In this document: positions 11,960 through 23,985 of the stretch, in pieces
Layout: the number at the start of each line of letters is the position of its first letter
How positions within the stretch are numbered: position 1 is the stretch's first letter
From: Fomes fomentarius
Taxonomy: Eukaryota > Basidiomycota > Agaricomycetes > Polyporales > Polyporaceae
NCBI GenBank assembly: GCA_022606135.1
Contig: JABYQN010000016.1
Span: forward strand, 186,001-250,000
Direction: 5' to 3'
DNA: 64,000 nucleotides
Made by a program: the position numbers and the translations under genes
Notes under the pieces: model-generated
Told to the model about the DNA's origin: nothing
Databases searched by the model: none
The model's input: the letters and a program-made list of their open reading frames with translations, nothing else

Positions 11960-14900
11960 CTGATAGAGTATACAGCACTTCGTGCTATCGCGGAGATTTG
12001 TTTTGGTGTCAAGATACGGATTGCATGTTCCAGATTGGGCAACGTACCTCATAGTAAACCTCCCGGAGAGAATGAGCTCGATACTGTGCGGGACGAGTAG
12101 CTTGAATCGCGATATGTGGCAGACTCGATGAGGGGCGCTGGCGAGGAAGGATGTCCAGCGCAAGAGAAGCCAAGGAATGGCGTCCACGTATGGAAGACAC
12201 ACAGTTATTCCCCCAAGGAGATGGGACGCTTGAAGACATAATAGGAGCCACCTGATCACCTACGCAACCGCGAGAGAAAGATTCATTCCGGGGGACACAT
12301 CTCCGAGGTGCGTGGGTGAGCCTACGGACCTACTCTTGCCTCGGTGGCTGTAGGTAGCTCGCAAAGCACCGGAGGAACGCGCGTATGTCGAGTAGCTGGC
12401 ATAGTTTTAGAGATCAGAGGAAAATCAGAGTGTATGAACACCCTGGTCGTCGATAGGCACACTGCAAAATTTCAACAAAAAATCAGAGAGCCCTACTCCA
12501 GTAACTGTGACATGGCTCACTTACTGGACGATCTGGCAGAAGCCGACACTACTCCATGCCTTTCGGTGATGCGCATGTCTCGTGTATCGTCTCGTGTATC
12601 GTCTGAGAGCCTCACAATTGTTGGACCCAGGATATCTCACATCTAAGACAAAAGATCACATATTCAGTATCATCAGGCCATGTCAATCCAGTACCACGGA
12701 TGAACGTCGACTTACCACCTTCTCGGGTATCTACGTCTCCCAACGAGTTTACTCGCGAGTTACCACTTTCGCTCCCGCTGTCCGCATGCAATATGACTAT
12801 AGAAGTTAGACTGGGATACTAGTCCGTATGGTGGTACGTGATCATGAGGAAGAGGTTGGTTCGTTGGTCGCTTCTAAATCCGGGTAACGTGTCGGCGCCT
12901 ACGGATTCCCGAAAACACAAGCCGCTGTTATGTTGTTGTCACCGTTCAACGTTCAAACGTTCAATGTTCACTGGTCCTCTCGCGCCTCAACATCAGCACC
13001 ATCTCTAGCCTTGAAGAGGGAATATGTCACCTGTGACTATCCCACTATACGAGTAGACCCGGTGCCGCCATCTACGGTTTTAAATTGAAGTGCTTACCAT
13101 CCAGTGTGCGCCGGTACCGGTGGTGCATTGCGAGCTTGTGCGGCTACTTCAAGCTTCAAGCTCAAGGGAAGCGACGAAGCTGCCATTCATCCGTGGATTA
13201 CTAGACTGATGATCCACAGAACTTCGATGCATGCACTAACACCACGACTCAGGCTTGGACTCGAACGAACTCAACAACATCCGAGTCTTGGCGGGAATGG
13301 AACCATGTTCTAAAGCTTTGGCATTCGCTGCTAGGGTCCACATTCGCACCCATGGCCACGCGTAACTGTGAAGACGCTATAATTCAGACCCGGCTATATA
13401 GATGGCCCACTGGTAGAGCGGCCCAGGGGCCTGGGAATACCGCCTTGCGGGTGTGGTCTCAGGTACGTGTTCTTTCTCAGGGGAGTAGTTTTCTCACTCG
13501 ACGTTCGACTTACTGCGTTGGGGCTTGACCTAGTATCTGCAATCGCATGCACATGCTCTCCCTGCTCCGTGGACGAGGGTATCGAGTAGCGTACACTCAT
13601 TGACTGTTGCAGTGTCCACAGCACACGCATTATCAATTGACAGACCGAGACGCGGAAACTGGTTCTACTCCCGTTTGGGACGCGCCTCGTCGTAGCACAC
13701 ACAGTTGAACCACGACGGGTCCTCTTCCGCCGGTCACTCCTCTCCTCTGGTGTCTTCCGCCATAGCGTGGTACTGGTCCGCATCCTCGGGCTCATCTGTG
13801 GTCCCCAAGACAAATGCGTCATCAACAGCTCCCGGCACTACGGGATAGTGTACCCGTGCTCATGTTCGCGACTGTTCTGTTCCTCGACGTCCAGGGGCGT
13901 GTCGAGGTTGCTGAGTGCCAATGGGGATGTGCGGAGCTCCGTGCTGACTGAACAGACGCGTCACATTCAAGGAATCGAGCCCCGTCGGGTATGCGTGGCT
14001 TCAAGATGGAGCTGACCATGAAGAGGGATATTAATGTATGGTTTGGTTTCAACATGAATCATGGCTAGTATGCATATCTGAGATCCATGGGGTCCGAAAT
14101 ACCTGACTCTTGAAGTCCCATTACTGTGGGTGTACGTACTTCGACACGGTCGTTGGATGAGTGTTGGACGAAGGAGACTCTATTCATCCTCTCTGTCCTC
14201 TTCGCATGGTGCCCTATTCTATCGGTCGCGAACGAGAGGCTCTTCTCCGGGCCCGGTCATGCAAAAATGTGGTCTGCTGGACAGGTATGGCCGTCATCAC
14301 CATACGGGGTTTCCGCCTAGCTTTTCACCCGGAGAGCACCAGGATGCGCGACCTGTCTTCTGTGCATTTCCTACACTGTGTGCCCCCGGATCTTCATCGG
14401 TGGAGTGCCCGTCTATGGCAGGTGCTCAGGACCGTGTTCTGGGACAGTGATGGCAGGGGAGAAAGCAACTCATAGCGATGAAGAGCCTGTAGAAGGCCAG
14501 TTGTCCTTCGCACGTTAGTAGGCTAGTGGCCTGGCGAAGTATGTTGGACCCGAGGCGAAAATATCCTGATAATGCTAGGGAGCCGTTCGGACAAGTTGAC
14601 AACACGATCCCCTACCAAAGAGCTGTTACATGAAAAGTGGACGTCACTATAGAGTTCAGGAAGCATGTTTTGAACACTTACTTGGTGTATCCCTCCCGCA
14701 CGATATCCACCGACATGCGGTGTGTACTTGATAGTATCCGAGCACCCTGCGGGGGAGAACATGGGACGTCACGAAAAGCTGCGGCTGGTCGTCTCCCTTG
14801 TGCCACTTAAAGCTTATAGAGCCCGCAGCAAGCGTCCCCGTACCAATAGAGTGTCGACATATCTACATCAAATATTCCTAGAAGGCAGTGCGCTTCGTAC

Positions 14901-15560
14901 CTCTCACTCGAGTAGTCTGTGAGCCAGAGGCCGATGACATGCGCTTCTCAGCGGCGCTCTGAGTGAAAGGATGGAATTTGTTCTATGACCTCCTGCTATC
15001 TATTAGCGATGTCAGCCTACAGCTAAAACGAGATGAAGAGAAGTACTTGTAGTGTCCATCAGGCTCGAGTGTGCCACCTGCATCCGTGCAAACGGTGTTG
15101 TATTAGTGGGGTGGACGGGTAATATTCAAATTATACCACACAAGTGGTTGTACGCTCGGATGCGTCGCTCGTAGGAATGTGGTGGCAAAGATATAGGAGT
15201 ACTAATAGCAACCGAGAGCGAGGGCGTAGTAGGTTCGAAAGATTGTTTCAGAGAACTCGGCACTGCTCGTCAAGTTGTCGATACAGCAAGTCAGCACTGA
15301 CAGTAGCAAGTGCTGGCATCGATCCCGGACGCCCCATTTCGAAACATCCATGATCGCGAGGCGATCTCGCGGATTTGCGTAAACTTGGCAGATACGAGGT
15401 GGGGGCTCACGCGGTGCACTGGTGCCCAGGATGGCCCGAGGCGTATCACCATTGACTATGACGAGAAATTGAAGGTCGGATCTGCGGGTATTACGGATGC
15501 GCCCGAACCCCTAAGTGCATACTCGCGGTCAACCACCACCACCTCTCCCACTCTTCTCAG
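11960..15560. other. 3.6 kb without a supported gene
   Basis: Contains the probable 5' exon and promoter of the preceding membrane-protein gene (up to about 12250) and then low-coding sequence. Near 13740-13920 the minus strand has two short stretches with coding-like composition separated by a stop. They may be a decayed gene, but I cannot join them. No transposon ends were seen. Confidence 0.4.
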
Positions 15561-17570
15561 ATGTCCTCTGCCAAAGCACTTGATATTCATTTCTGGTACT
15601 ATATCGGAGATGTCTCTTGCGACCGCCAAACCTACGGCCTTGCTCGAGACAAGTCTATACGAGATTTCATGCAAGGAGTTGCGACCGTGGTTGGTTGCCC
15701 GATGGTTAAACTCAGGCTTTGGAAGGTACGAGTTTCTACGGGTTCAAGCAGGTGCTCTTCTTTACGTCCGGAACATGAAACAGCCACGCGATCACCTGAC
15801 ATCCGGTCTCCAAGGTCAAACACACCTCGCGCGGCGCTTGCGCGCATATGAAGACAATTTAGTATCCTTCTGCGATGAAATCCCATGGGACAAATACCAT
15901 GACCCTGTGTCTTCGCTTTTCCCCACCCTGTCGCGGAAGAACAGACAGACGGCTTTAGTTATCGAAGGGCCGCAACCGGATCCGCCTACCCAGGGTGTGC
16001 AACCATCTGATGACGAAGACGACCATGAGGAAGGAGGGGATGCTGTAGCAGCTTTGGCAAAGAGTGCGTATCTTCCGTTCTCTCTGATCATCAACCTAAT
16101 ATAGCCACAGTATTCGCCAAGTCTACCAAATCGATGGATCGTATGTCGCCCTCGGTCAGCGCGCAACCACCCCATTATTTCACACGCCAATCGAGCGACG
16201 CTCCCATCCTAGATGGTCGGTATGCCTCGTCTATCCTGGGGGTTGCTGCACCGGTTGAGGTTAGCCATCCCGCCTTTGCGACCTTCCTGGGGTGTGCCAA
16301 CGATGCCTCTTTGTCTGTTCCGGACGACGTCGTCAAGACAACGGCCCAGTTCATGCTATGTCAATCCCAGATAGCAACTGCTGAGAAATTGCGTAGGGAC
16401 ACCCGGAAGCATCTCAAGAAGCTTGTTGGATATTCGGTTGGCCAGAAACTCAACTGGTATGGCACGTCGTCCGACCACATCATGACACTCGCGCTGGAAG
16501 TAGAACCGTATGAACAAGCATCACTCGCTCTGATTGAAGAGAAGGCTGAGTTGGGTACGAGCGGCGAGGGCTCCGTTCAGGGCTCGTTCTCCTACTATGA
16601 GTATTGGAATGACGATGACAGAAAGGTGTGTCCAGTGCCGCGGGATCTATCGCAATTTACTGATATGATGTTTCCACTTGTAGAACCTTCTCCAGGCATG
16701 TTTCTGCCCGTCCTTCATCGTCTCCGTCGCCGGTCCGTGGCTGGTCGTCTGCGGCGCCATATATACCAGTCTTCCAATTGTGCATCGCCTCACCGACTAC
16801 ATCTGGTTGGGATACAGTCGTGCCATTGATGACGCATACACACTTCGAGTCGCACGCGTCTTCTACGCCCTTCGTCTTGGCATACAGAGCTTGAAGACTT
16901 ACTATGAAACACTCAAATACAACCCAGAGGACACGACGAGCAGGTACTTCCCGCTGGCGACTTCATGCATCCTGCCCAATGGAGAGAAACTTGAGTTCAA
17001 GTACGAGACTCCGCTCAAGGTCGGGGACTTGTCGTGCGTTACCTACCTCGCTACCGACTGCAAGAATCCGCAACGCCGGTTCGTCGTCAAGTTTGTCGAG
17101 CGGTACGGCGAAAGTGCTCATAAGCTCCTCGCGGAGAACAACCTCGCGCCGAAGTTGCTCTACTACGGCGACGTGTGGACGACGCCTACGGAGGCCGTGG
17201 GATGCCGGCCGCGGCAGATGGTCGTGATGGAGTACATCCACGGGAAGACCGCCGCAGACCTGAAGGAGGTTCCGCAATGTGTCCGCGACGTGGTCCAGCA
17301 CGCGTTGGACCTGCTTCATGCGAAGGGCATGGTTCACGGGACATCCGATTGCCTAACATCGTGATTCAGGACAGTGATGACCTGGGCGAAGGGCGCGGCG
17401 ACGATGACTTGTCCAACCGGATCAAGATCATTGATTTCGACTGGGCAGGCAAGGAGGGGACGGTGAGATACCCGCACTATATTGCGCAGATAGGGTGGGT
17501 GGAGGGCGTAGAGGACTATGCGTTAATTCTAGCGTCGCATGATAACGCTATGGTGCGCAAGCTGCGGTGA
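15561..17570 (+). pseudogene. Crinkler/FunK1-like kinase with frameshift at the HGD catalytic loop
   Basis: A fungal kinase-like gene of the type expanded in Agaricomycetes. The N-terminus resembles the ubiquitin-like Crinkler header (DIHFWYYIGDVSCDR ... LRLWK). Exons run 15561 to about 15741 (boundary uncertain: the better gtacga donor at 15726 is one base out of phase), 15815-16063, 16111-16625 and 16684-17570. The third junction gives ACFCPSFIVSVAGPWLVV and RLTDYIWLGYSRA, as expected for the family. The kinase core has RFVVKFVERYG (ATP-lysine region), VVMEYIHGKTAADL (hinge), MVHG (start of the catalytic loop), DIRLPNI and IKIIDFDWAGKEG (DFD in place of DFG). Between MVHG and DIRLPNI the frame shifts by one at 17338-17340: a three-G run where four G would keep the HGD reading. 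The gene is therefore a recent pseudogene, or the base is a sequencing error. Stop at 17568-17570. Confidence 0.8.
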
Positions 17571-18130
17571 GCTTGTGATGCCTTGTTGGAAGGATCTCTC
17601 AAACGCCTTCGGAGCGCTTGTGCAACCTCAATATCTTCAATATTACGCCCTTCCGAAACCCGGATAATCCGTTCGCTCATCCTGATCGACGATCGTCGCT
17701 CGTCCTCGAAAGGAGTGTTCTTTCGCGGTCACCTTACATCGACGTAGGTGTTCAACTATGCTATGTGTCATGATACTAGAGCCAATCGTGGTTATTATCT
17801 TCAGCTGCGACACGCATAGGTGGAGCGAACGATGGCTAATACATAACACAGCGGATAGATACTTGCTAGTGGCTATCCGGATTGAGATTGCCTGACTCTC
17901 CCGGTATATAGCCTACGTAGCATGCCATTCCTTCGCGCCACCGTGCGGTCTGGTGACCCGGTGTGCTTGGCAGAGCAGAGCCGGTGCAAGCAGCTAAGTT
18001 ACACTATCCCCGGATGACAGGGAGGTCACAGGATGGAAGACGGCCTAATGTAGATAATTGTCATAGACAATACAAATCGTTGTACAAGGTGGCTTGTTGG
18101 GACAATTCTTCAAGGTAAGTACATACTTGT
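17571..18130. other. Convergent intergenic region
   Basis: 560 bases between the 3' ends of the kinase (+) and the permease (-). I see no gene or repeat in it. Confidence 0.5.
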
Positions 18131-20971
18131 TCATTCAATCTTGCCGCGCGAGAACTGCCACGATAAGTTCACGCGTGTTAGCAGTGAGCATCTTTCTATT
18201 CGTAGAAAGCGGCCTTGTCCGCGAAGCGGGCGTACCAAAGTCACGACGGTCCCATCCGAAAGTGTGTCCTTCCGGGGAACATATTCGTACCCGAACCATC
18301 GCGGGACGACGCGCCATGCCGCCCAATAGACAACGCCTGCAAGCAAAGTCGCAATCCCAACGAGAGCGTACCTTGATCGGGCACTTCAGTACACCAACGT
18401 ATGCAAAGGTTGAAGGGGATGGACACACATGTAGTATGGAATTGGTGGCGTGTCGCCGATCCCATTAGCTGGGCGCAGGAAGGGCGCGATCATGACTATG
18501 CAGGGCGACCGTAAGTTATGGAGTGAAGACTTGGAGACCGGCTGATATTAGGTGTGTTGTCACGCACGGAACACAGCGGCTGCGAGGTATATTGCTGCAA
18601 AAGGCCACCATACTGGAGCAGCGAAACTCACTCAGCATGTGGGGGCACCGAGCGGAGGAGCCTGCGTGGACGTACCTTTGAACGGGCGGGGCGCGTTCGG
18701 TTTATACCACCTCAGCCAGAATAGACCCTGGAAGAACCATCCCCACTTGAGTTCCAAAATGGGCTTGAATACACGAAATACTTGCAACCACGACGAAGAA
18801 ATTGACGACCTGCTGGGGGTATCCTGTGATATTGATGATGAACGGGTAGGCCACAGACGGCGGCGCAGCGAGGATGACGACGATCTGCGGACTATAGAGG
18901 TAAGTACTCGAAGCTCCTCGTAGCCCGGCTGAAGGCTTACGGCTGGGATGAAGTGGGTGATCATGCCCGTTAATGGGGCCTTGCCAGTCGGCCAATTCGA
19001 GGCCCAGGAACGGTTGCCGAGCGGAAGGGGTATGCCCTCCTTTGCAAGCTCTATTGAAAAGTGAGTATCTGCGGCTTCTGGATCGAAGCACGAACATGCC
19101 TTGGTTGAGACGCGCTGCAGAGAACGACTGGGATACTATGCTCAGCACATCTCGTCATAAACCCTTTCGATGGTCCCTTACGACAGTGATGACGTTCTGC
19201 AAAGTACATTAGTAATGAGTGTGAATCCGCAATTTGATCAAGACTGACTCACCCTAGAGGGAAGGCAAGCACGAACGGAAAAATATGAGAAGAATCCACC
19301 AGCCGTCGTCGTCTACAGACTTACCCGAGCGCACTGCGAAGATGTACATTATGAGTGAAGTCCGAGCTATGATGCAACCGCGGACACTCACCTGATAGCA
19401 ACGAACGTAGTGAGTGCCTTCTGCGCCTTCTCCCCGAACACGTTCCTAAAGAACAGGCTCGCTACAGTGATGCCATTCTGGACGATCTCCTCCTTCGTCG
19501 CCGCACTACAAAGGGTCATCAACATTCAAACCCGCATGGTACGCCGGAGAAATTCTCTACTCACCCATAGTAACTTATATTAACCAGAAAATTTAAGATC
19601 GCACAGATACTAAGGCCCAGCATGCCGGAGACTTTGAGTGTGCGGACGGGGTCCCTCACGTTGTTGAGCACATAGTTCACCGTCGACCACCCGCCGAACG
19701 CGCTGAGCACCTTGAACATCGCGGTCGCGTACTGGCAGGGCGATAGCGGCAGGTCAGCGCGAGGCGAGGGAGGGGAAGAGGACATGGTGACGGACGTCGT
19801 TGCTACTATGGGAGCTCCCCGCAAAGAAGTCGCTGAAGTTTGCGTGCGAGCCTTCGACGCGGGTATGACCGGAGAGCACAACCCAGCCTGATATGTCCGG
19901 TGAGCGAATATCCTCTCGCGCGCGTATGAGGGTTAGACATACCGGTGATAACTATGAAGATGAGGCTGACGATCTTGAACAGCGTCATGCCCTTTGTTCT
20001 CAAGCCATCAGCGGGAAGCTCCGTATATAAGCGCTGGGGTGCGCTGGGGTGTTTGACTCACATTCATCAAGTATACTCCAAGGTTTGGAGTCAGGCCGTG
20101 TAGGAGGGTCACGAAAGCGATCACTGCGGTTGCGTCAGGCTTGAGCTGGGGAAGCTAACTTCCGCCGCCCGACATCCCTCACCTCCGAGAGCTACACCAC
20201 GGACAACCCATCGGCCTGCGCTGTGACCACCAACAACGAGTATGCTGTTCAAGTTTAGGACATCAGCATCTAATACGACACAAGGGACTCGGACCGTGAC
20301 GGACAGCGGACATACTTCTCAGCGAATACCTGGTGCACACCATGCGATGCGTCATGCTTCATGATCAGAAGAGTAACAACATATCAAGAGGGTAGAATTA
20401 TCACGTACGATACAGCCGTTCGCCGAGTTCGGGAGGATGATCGTATTGATGGCAAAGACGACGGTGGCAAGGTGCTTCGGCCTCCTGTACACCGCCTCCA
20501 AATACACCTTCTCCCCTCCCGAGCGCGGGAACATCGTCCCAAGCTCCAGCCAAATGAACAGGCCACAGAACGACAGGAACGAGCCGAGGATCCACAGCAT
20601 GAGCGACGCTCCTACTGATCCGACGGAACCAAGGATTGACGCGGGTACCGAGAAGATCCCTGTGCCGACGATACGCCCAACGCTTTTTCACGGAGGTGAG
20701 GGAGGCATGGAGGTCAGAGCTGAGGGTGAACGCCGCGGGGGTGAGGGCAACTAGAGACTCACATGAGGAGTGTGCAGCTGAACACGCCCAGGTGGCGGCC
20801 CATTCCGCCCGCCGCATCTGTGCAATTGGCTCGTTAGTGGCAGGCAGCGGAAACAGATACAGTACACGCACCTTCCTCAAAGGAGAGCTCACCAGGGTTT
20901 AGATCCGGGTCGACAGTGGCGATGGCTTCAAGTCCTTTTGGCTGCGACTCTGCAGCGAACTCGTTGTCCAT
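18131..20971 (-). CDS. mup1: Mup1-family methionine / amino-acid permease, 21 exons
   Basis: Plasma-membrane amino-acid permease of the APC superfamily (high-affinity methionine permease / LAT-like branch). Exons: 20971-20872, 20817-20763, 20682-20409, 20329-20316, 20244-20183, 20123-20062, 19991-19943, 19887-19796, 19731-19565, 19505-19392, 19333-19325, 19253 alone, 19196-19182, 19127-19100, 19050-18941, 18884-18786, 18727-18676, 18612-18568, 18495-18429, 18371-18236 and 18154-18131. They sum to 1575 bases in one frame, 524 residues, about twelve membrane segments. Diagnostic stretches are VGRIVGTGIFSVPASILG (TM1), FIWLELGTMFPRSGGEKVY, AGSSHSSND, FGGWSTVNYVLNNVRDP, SAARLNQELAKEG and NAPRPFKVWWPF. 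Oddities: exons of 1, 9 and 14 bases, and GC-AG introns starting at 19099 and 18785. The Met at 20971 is chosen; an upstream in-frame Met at 21106 is possible. Substrate is inferred from family only. Confidence 0.94.
19253..19253 (-). other. Single-nucleotide exon of the permease gene
   Basis: On the minus strand the sequence reads ctctag, then G, then gtgagt: a perfect acceptor and donor around one G. The upstream exon (19333-19325) ends GG in the codon for the Gly of SALG. The downstream exon starts AAC GTC ATC, reading NVITV, and both frames are fixed by the family pattern SA(L/F)GNV(M/I)TV. Joining them directly would shift the frame into a stop; inserting the single G makes GGG (Gly). 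The downstream intron (19252-19197) has a consensus ctaat branch site and a ttgcag acceptor. The upstream intron is 71 bases. Confidence 0.75.
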
Positions 20972-22312
20972 CGTCGAGTGCGACCGCTTCACGTTCGACT
21001 GTTCGTCCTCGCCGCATTTTGTGGTTTGCCTCACCTGGTCCTCCGAGTCCGCGGTGTCTCCATGTGCCCGGAACAGCCTCCCTGTTGTCAGACTTCGCAC
21101 AAACATGTTAGTGGGTCAGTTCCAGGAACGGGGAGGACCTAGTTATGAGATTTATGTGGCTCTGGCAGCAAGCTTGGGCCTATAGTACCTCCGGGATTGT
21201 GGGTGCCAAAATGCGGAGGCCTATTCTATCAATTGTCGCCGGTCCCATGGATCAGTGTTAATGTATATACTACTTCTCCTGGGGGGCTATTATTGTCGAC
21301 GTCCCCACACTGATCGCTCTCGAGATGGAGCACGAGCTCGGGACATGGTGCTTAGCTGTGCAAACTCCGACGACGGCGGTTATGCCGGTCTGTCCCATGC
21401 TATTTGTGCACACCAATCACAGTGGATTTGATGCTAATTATAGCAATACTAATGCTAGACTAAACTCACATGTACATGTAGGCGTATTCAACAGGTCCCC
21501 CTCCTGAGTCCTGACGAGCATCAGGCGCACGCCCCCTTGTCCTGTCCGGCAGTTCCGCTGCTCGTTGCTCGTTGCTCGCGACTCGCTGCTGCCAAAGGCC
21601 TGCTAGGGTCCACATGGCAAAGCCGCTCAGCGTCACGACAGCTGAGCCTGCGGGCGCGTTGTATTTGTGTCTAGGTAGAGGCACATCGCGGAGACTCCAC
21701 AGGCTTTGACAACTCTGGCGGGGGTTGAGGGTCGAAAGAAGGGACAAGGACGGGCCTCCGGGTCGTCGTGAAGCTTAAGGCATAACGGGGTCGCCGCTCG
21801 AAGGTGATGCCACGGCATCTGGCAGAACTTTCCAAGTCGAAGGAAGGAGTAGCCCGAGGCCTCGTCGTAAGGCGTGACGCGTGCGGTGTAAGGCGTAACC
21901 TGGTTGCCGGTTGAGTATGATAGCGGGGGGAGAAGGGAATGTAGAAGGCGGGGATGGGGAGTGAAACCTTGAGTAGAAGATGACAGGCGGCGAGCCCGTC
22001 CGCTCAAATCCGAGCAGATACAGACCGCGATAACTTTGGACTCTGGACGCCGGATCTTGGACGACCGCAACGGGTAGGGCTCGATCTCCCGCCTGGACCG
22101 CATTCATATCCACGGGGATGCCGGGAAGAGGACGAGAATCAGGATGGATGGAGATGGGGTTAGAAGGCGGGGATAGAGAGGGAAGGATTGGGATTGGGAT
22201 GAGAACTGAGAATTGAGGAGTGGAACCTTGCGTAGGGAATGACGAGCATCGAGGCCGTCTGCCCGGATCCAGACCACAACCAATCTGGACCCTGTACGAC
22301 GACGAGCGACGC
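20972..22312. other. Intergenic region with an internal ~250-base duplication
   Basis: Upstream of the permease and downstream of the first F-box-like gene. Between about 21940 and 22310 two segments are diverged copies of each other, both containing agaaggcggggat, then a tggaaccttg/tgaaaccttg, then a ccagac-like stretch. Each resembles the sequence just past the stop of the F-box-like gene. Minus-strand frames here (for example SRVQSYRGLYLLGFE) look partly coding but cannot be joined into a gene; they may be a decayed 3' extension. Confidence 0.45.
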
Positions 22313-23985
22313 TCAATCACCTGCTTCGACTGCCTCGCCCGCCTCGTCCGCCTCGCCCACCTCATCTATCTCGCCCGCCTCATCCGCCTCGTCCGCCTCG
22401 TCCGCCTCGCCCCCTTCGTCCGCCTCCTCCTGCCGCTCATAACACTCACACGCGACCTCGTGCATGTTGTGCAACAGCTCCAGCGTGACGCTCTTCACCG
22501 AAGGCACTACTATGAACACCGCCATGGCGGCGGCATACAGGTCATAGGATACCATTGCCTCTCTGAGCGGGCAGAGCTCGAACTCGTCTTGCACGGGCGA
22601 CGCCCCAGTCTCGTCCATCTCCGGCAGGTAATGGCAATGGTACAATGGGCACGGGAGCTGGATGCGCAGCCGGAGGGTAGTGAGGCCGAGTCTCGTCTTT
22701 TTGAAGATCCTGGTGTGCACGTTCTGCAATAGCGAGTCAGTCAGCGATCGGAATATGCGCGTAGACATAGACATGCATGTGTAAAGGGGAGACAGGAAGG
22801 GAGGAGAAGCGGACTCACAAAGACCCTATTCAGACACCGCGTCGTATATCCCACAGTCTCCTGTGCGTAGTCCGGCTCCGGCTGTTCCCCAATCTTGAAC
22901 AGCTCCTCCCCCTTGACCGGCCACCCGACCTCGAACGCGTCCTCGCACGTCGTCAGCTCGAGGTTCACTACGCCCCGGGTTAGCAGCAGGAGGTCGACGA
23001 TCTTCTGCCGCAACAATGCCGGGCCGGCCTCGAGCACCAATGTTTCGACGTCGCACGTCAGCCCCAGCGCGAGCACGTCGAGGATCGCGCCAGAGACGCG
23101 CTTTAAGTTGGTCCACGAGCCGTGTTTGAGCTGGAAGTGGCGGTTCATCCCACACATCTTCTTCGCGGCTGCCGGGCCAATCGCGCCGTCTCTGTCGTGC
23201 ACGGCACCGAGGTCGATGCTGGTGACATTCGGGAATGTGAGAACGAGGCTCTGGGTGTGCGGGAGCAAGAGGTCGGATGCGTGTAGATGGTCGACGGAAG
23301 GGAGGATTGCGCCCGAACCCGAACCTGAACCCGAACCTGGACCTTCGGGGTGCACGACGCGGACGCCGCTGATGTGCACAGACGTGAGGGTCGATTGAGA
23401 GTGCTTGAGCAGGCGGGAGGGGTCCAGCGCGTGTATGGGGTCGTCGAGAGTCTGCGGCGGGGAGAAGAGCAGCGTGGCTGTGGACAGTGTGGATTTGAGG
23501 GTGCTTAGGAACTGGATGATGCGCTTCGTGGGTCGAGATGCGACCAGTTTCAGGTGTTGGAGCGAGGTCATGCCAGCAAGGACACGGCAGAGGGTAGGCG
23601 TAGAGTCGAAGAGGGTGTCGGCATGGTGGATTATGAGCGATGTGAGGCCGGTGACTCGGCGGAGCGCGGTGCAGAGCCATTTGCCCCGTTTCTCCGATAG
23701 AGTAAGCCGCTGGAAAGTGAGGTGGCTCTTGAATAGCTTCGCTCGTTCGAGGTTGTCGACGGCGAGGAACAGCGAGAATGAGACGGCTACCCTGGCGCTG
23801 TCGAGGACGACACCACGGTCAAGCAGAATCTTGATGCCAAACCGGTACATTGTCCGGTCGGTACGCATGAAGGAAATGAGATGCGAGTTGGTGGCCGCAA
23901 CGTCGTCGAAGGCCTTCATGATGAGGTGGAGTGTGTCGTAGTCGAGCACGAGTAGATGGTTGTGGTTGGCGGTTTCCAATGCCAT
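22313..23985 (-). CDS. F-box-like protein with acidic C-terminal repeat, copy A
   Basis: Exons 23985-22819 and 22723-22313 give 525 residues. The N-terminus (LDYDTLHLIMKAFDD, then FMRTDRTMYRFGIKILL) resembles the F-box-like opening common in Agaricomycete proteins, where the box would recruit an SCF ubiquitin ligase. The middle is Leu-rich, suggesting irregular leucine-rich repeats. A Gly-Ser run (about GSGSGSGSG) lies in the centre. The second exon, joined after LNRVF at a gtgagt donor, ends in an EAD/EAG-rich acidic tail longer than in copy C. The Met at 23985 is chosen because it directly precedes the F-box-like segment; an upstream in-frame Met would add a hydrophobic stretch unlike the family. 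Substrate and role are unknown. It is divergent from a transporter 5' end 1.9 kb away. Confidence 0.65.

Noticed and set aside
13394..13825. 143-codon minus-strand frame
   Set aside because: Arg/Ser/Thr-rich translation; a different frame of the same strand looks more coding but is broken by a stop. Not enough for a gene call.
21633..22365. Minus-strand frames with an SRVQSYRGLYLLGFE-like stretch
   Set aside because: Looks partly coding but overlaps the internal duplication and cannot be joined to a start or to the F-box-like gene, which has a stop at 22313.
22895..23941. Long plus-strand frames opposite the F-box-like gene (also in units B and C)
   Set aside because: Antisense shadows of the minus-strand gene; Arg/Ser-rich and without their own splice logic.
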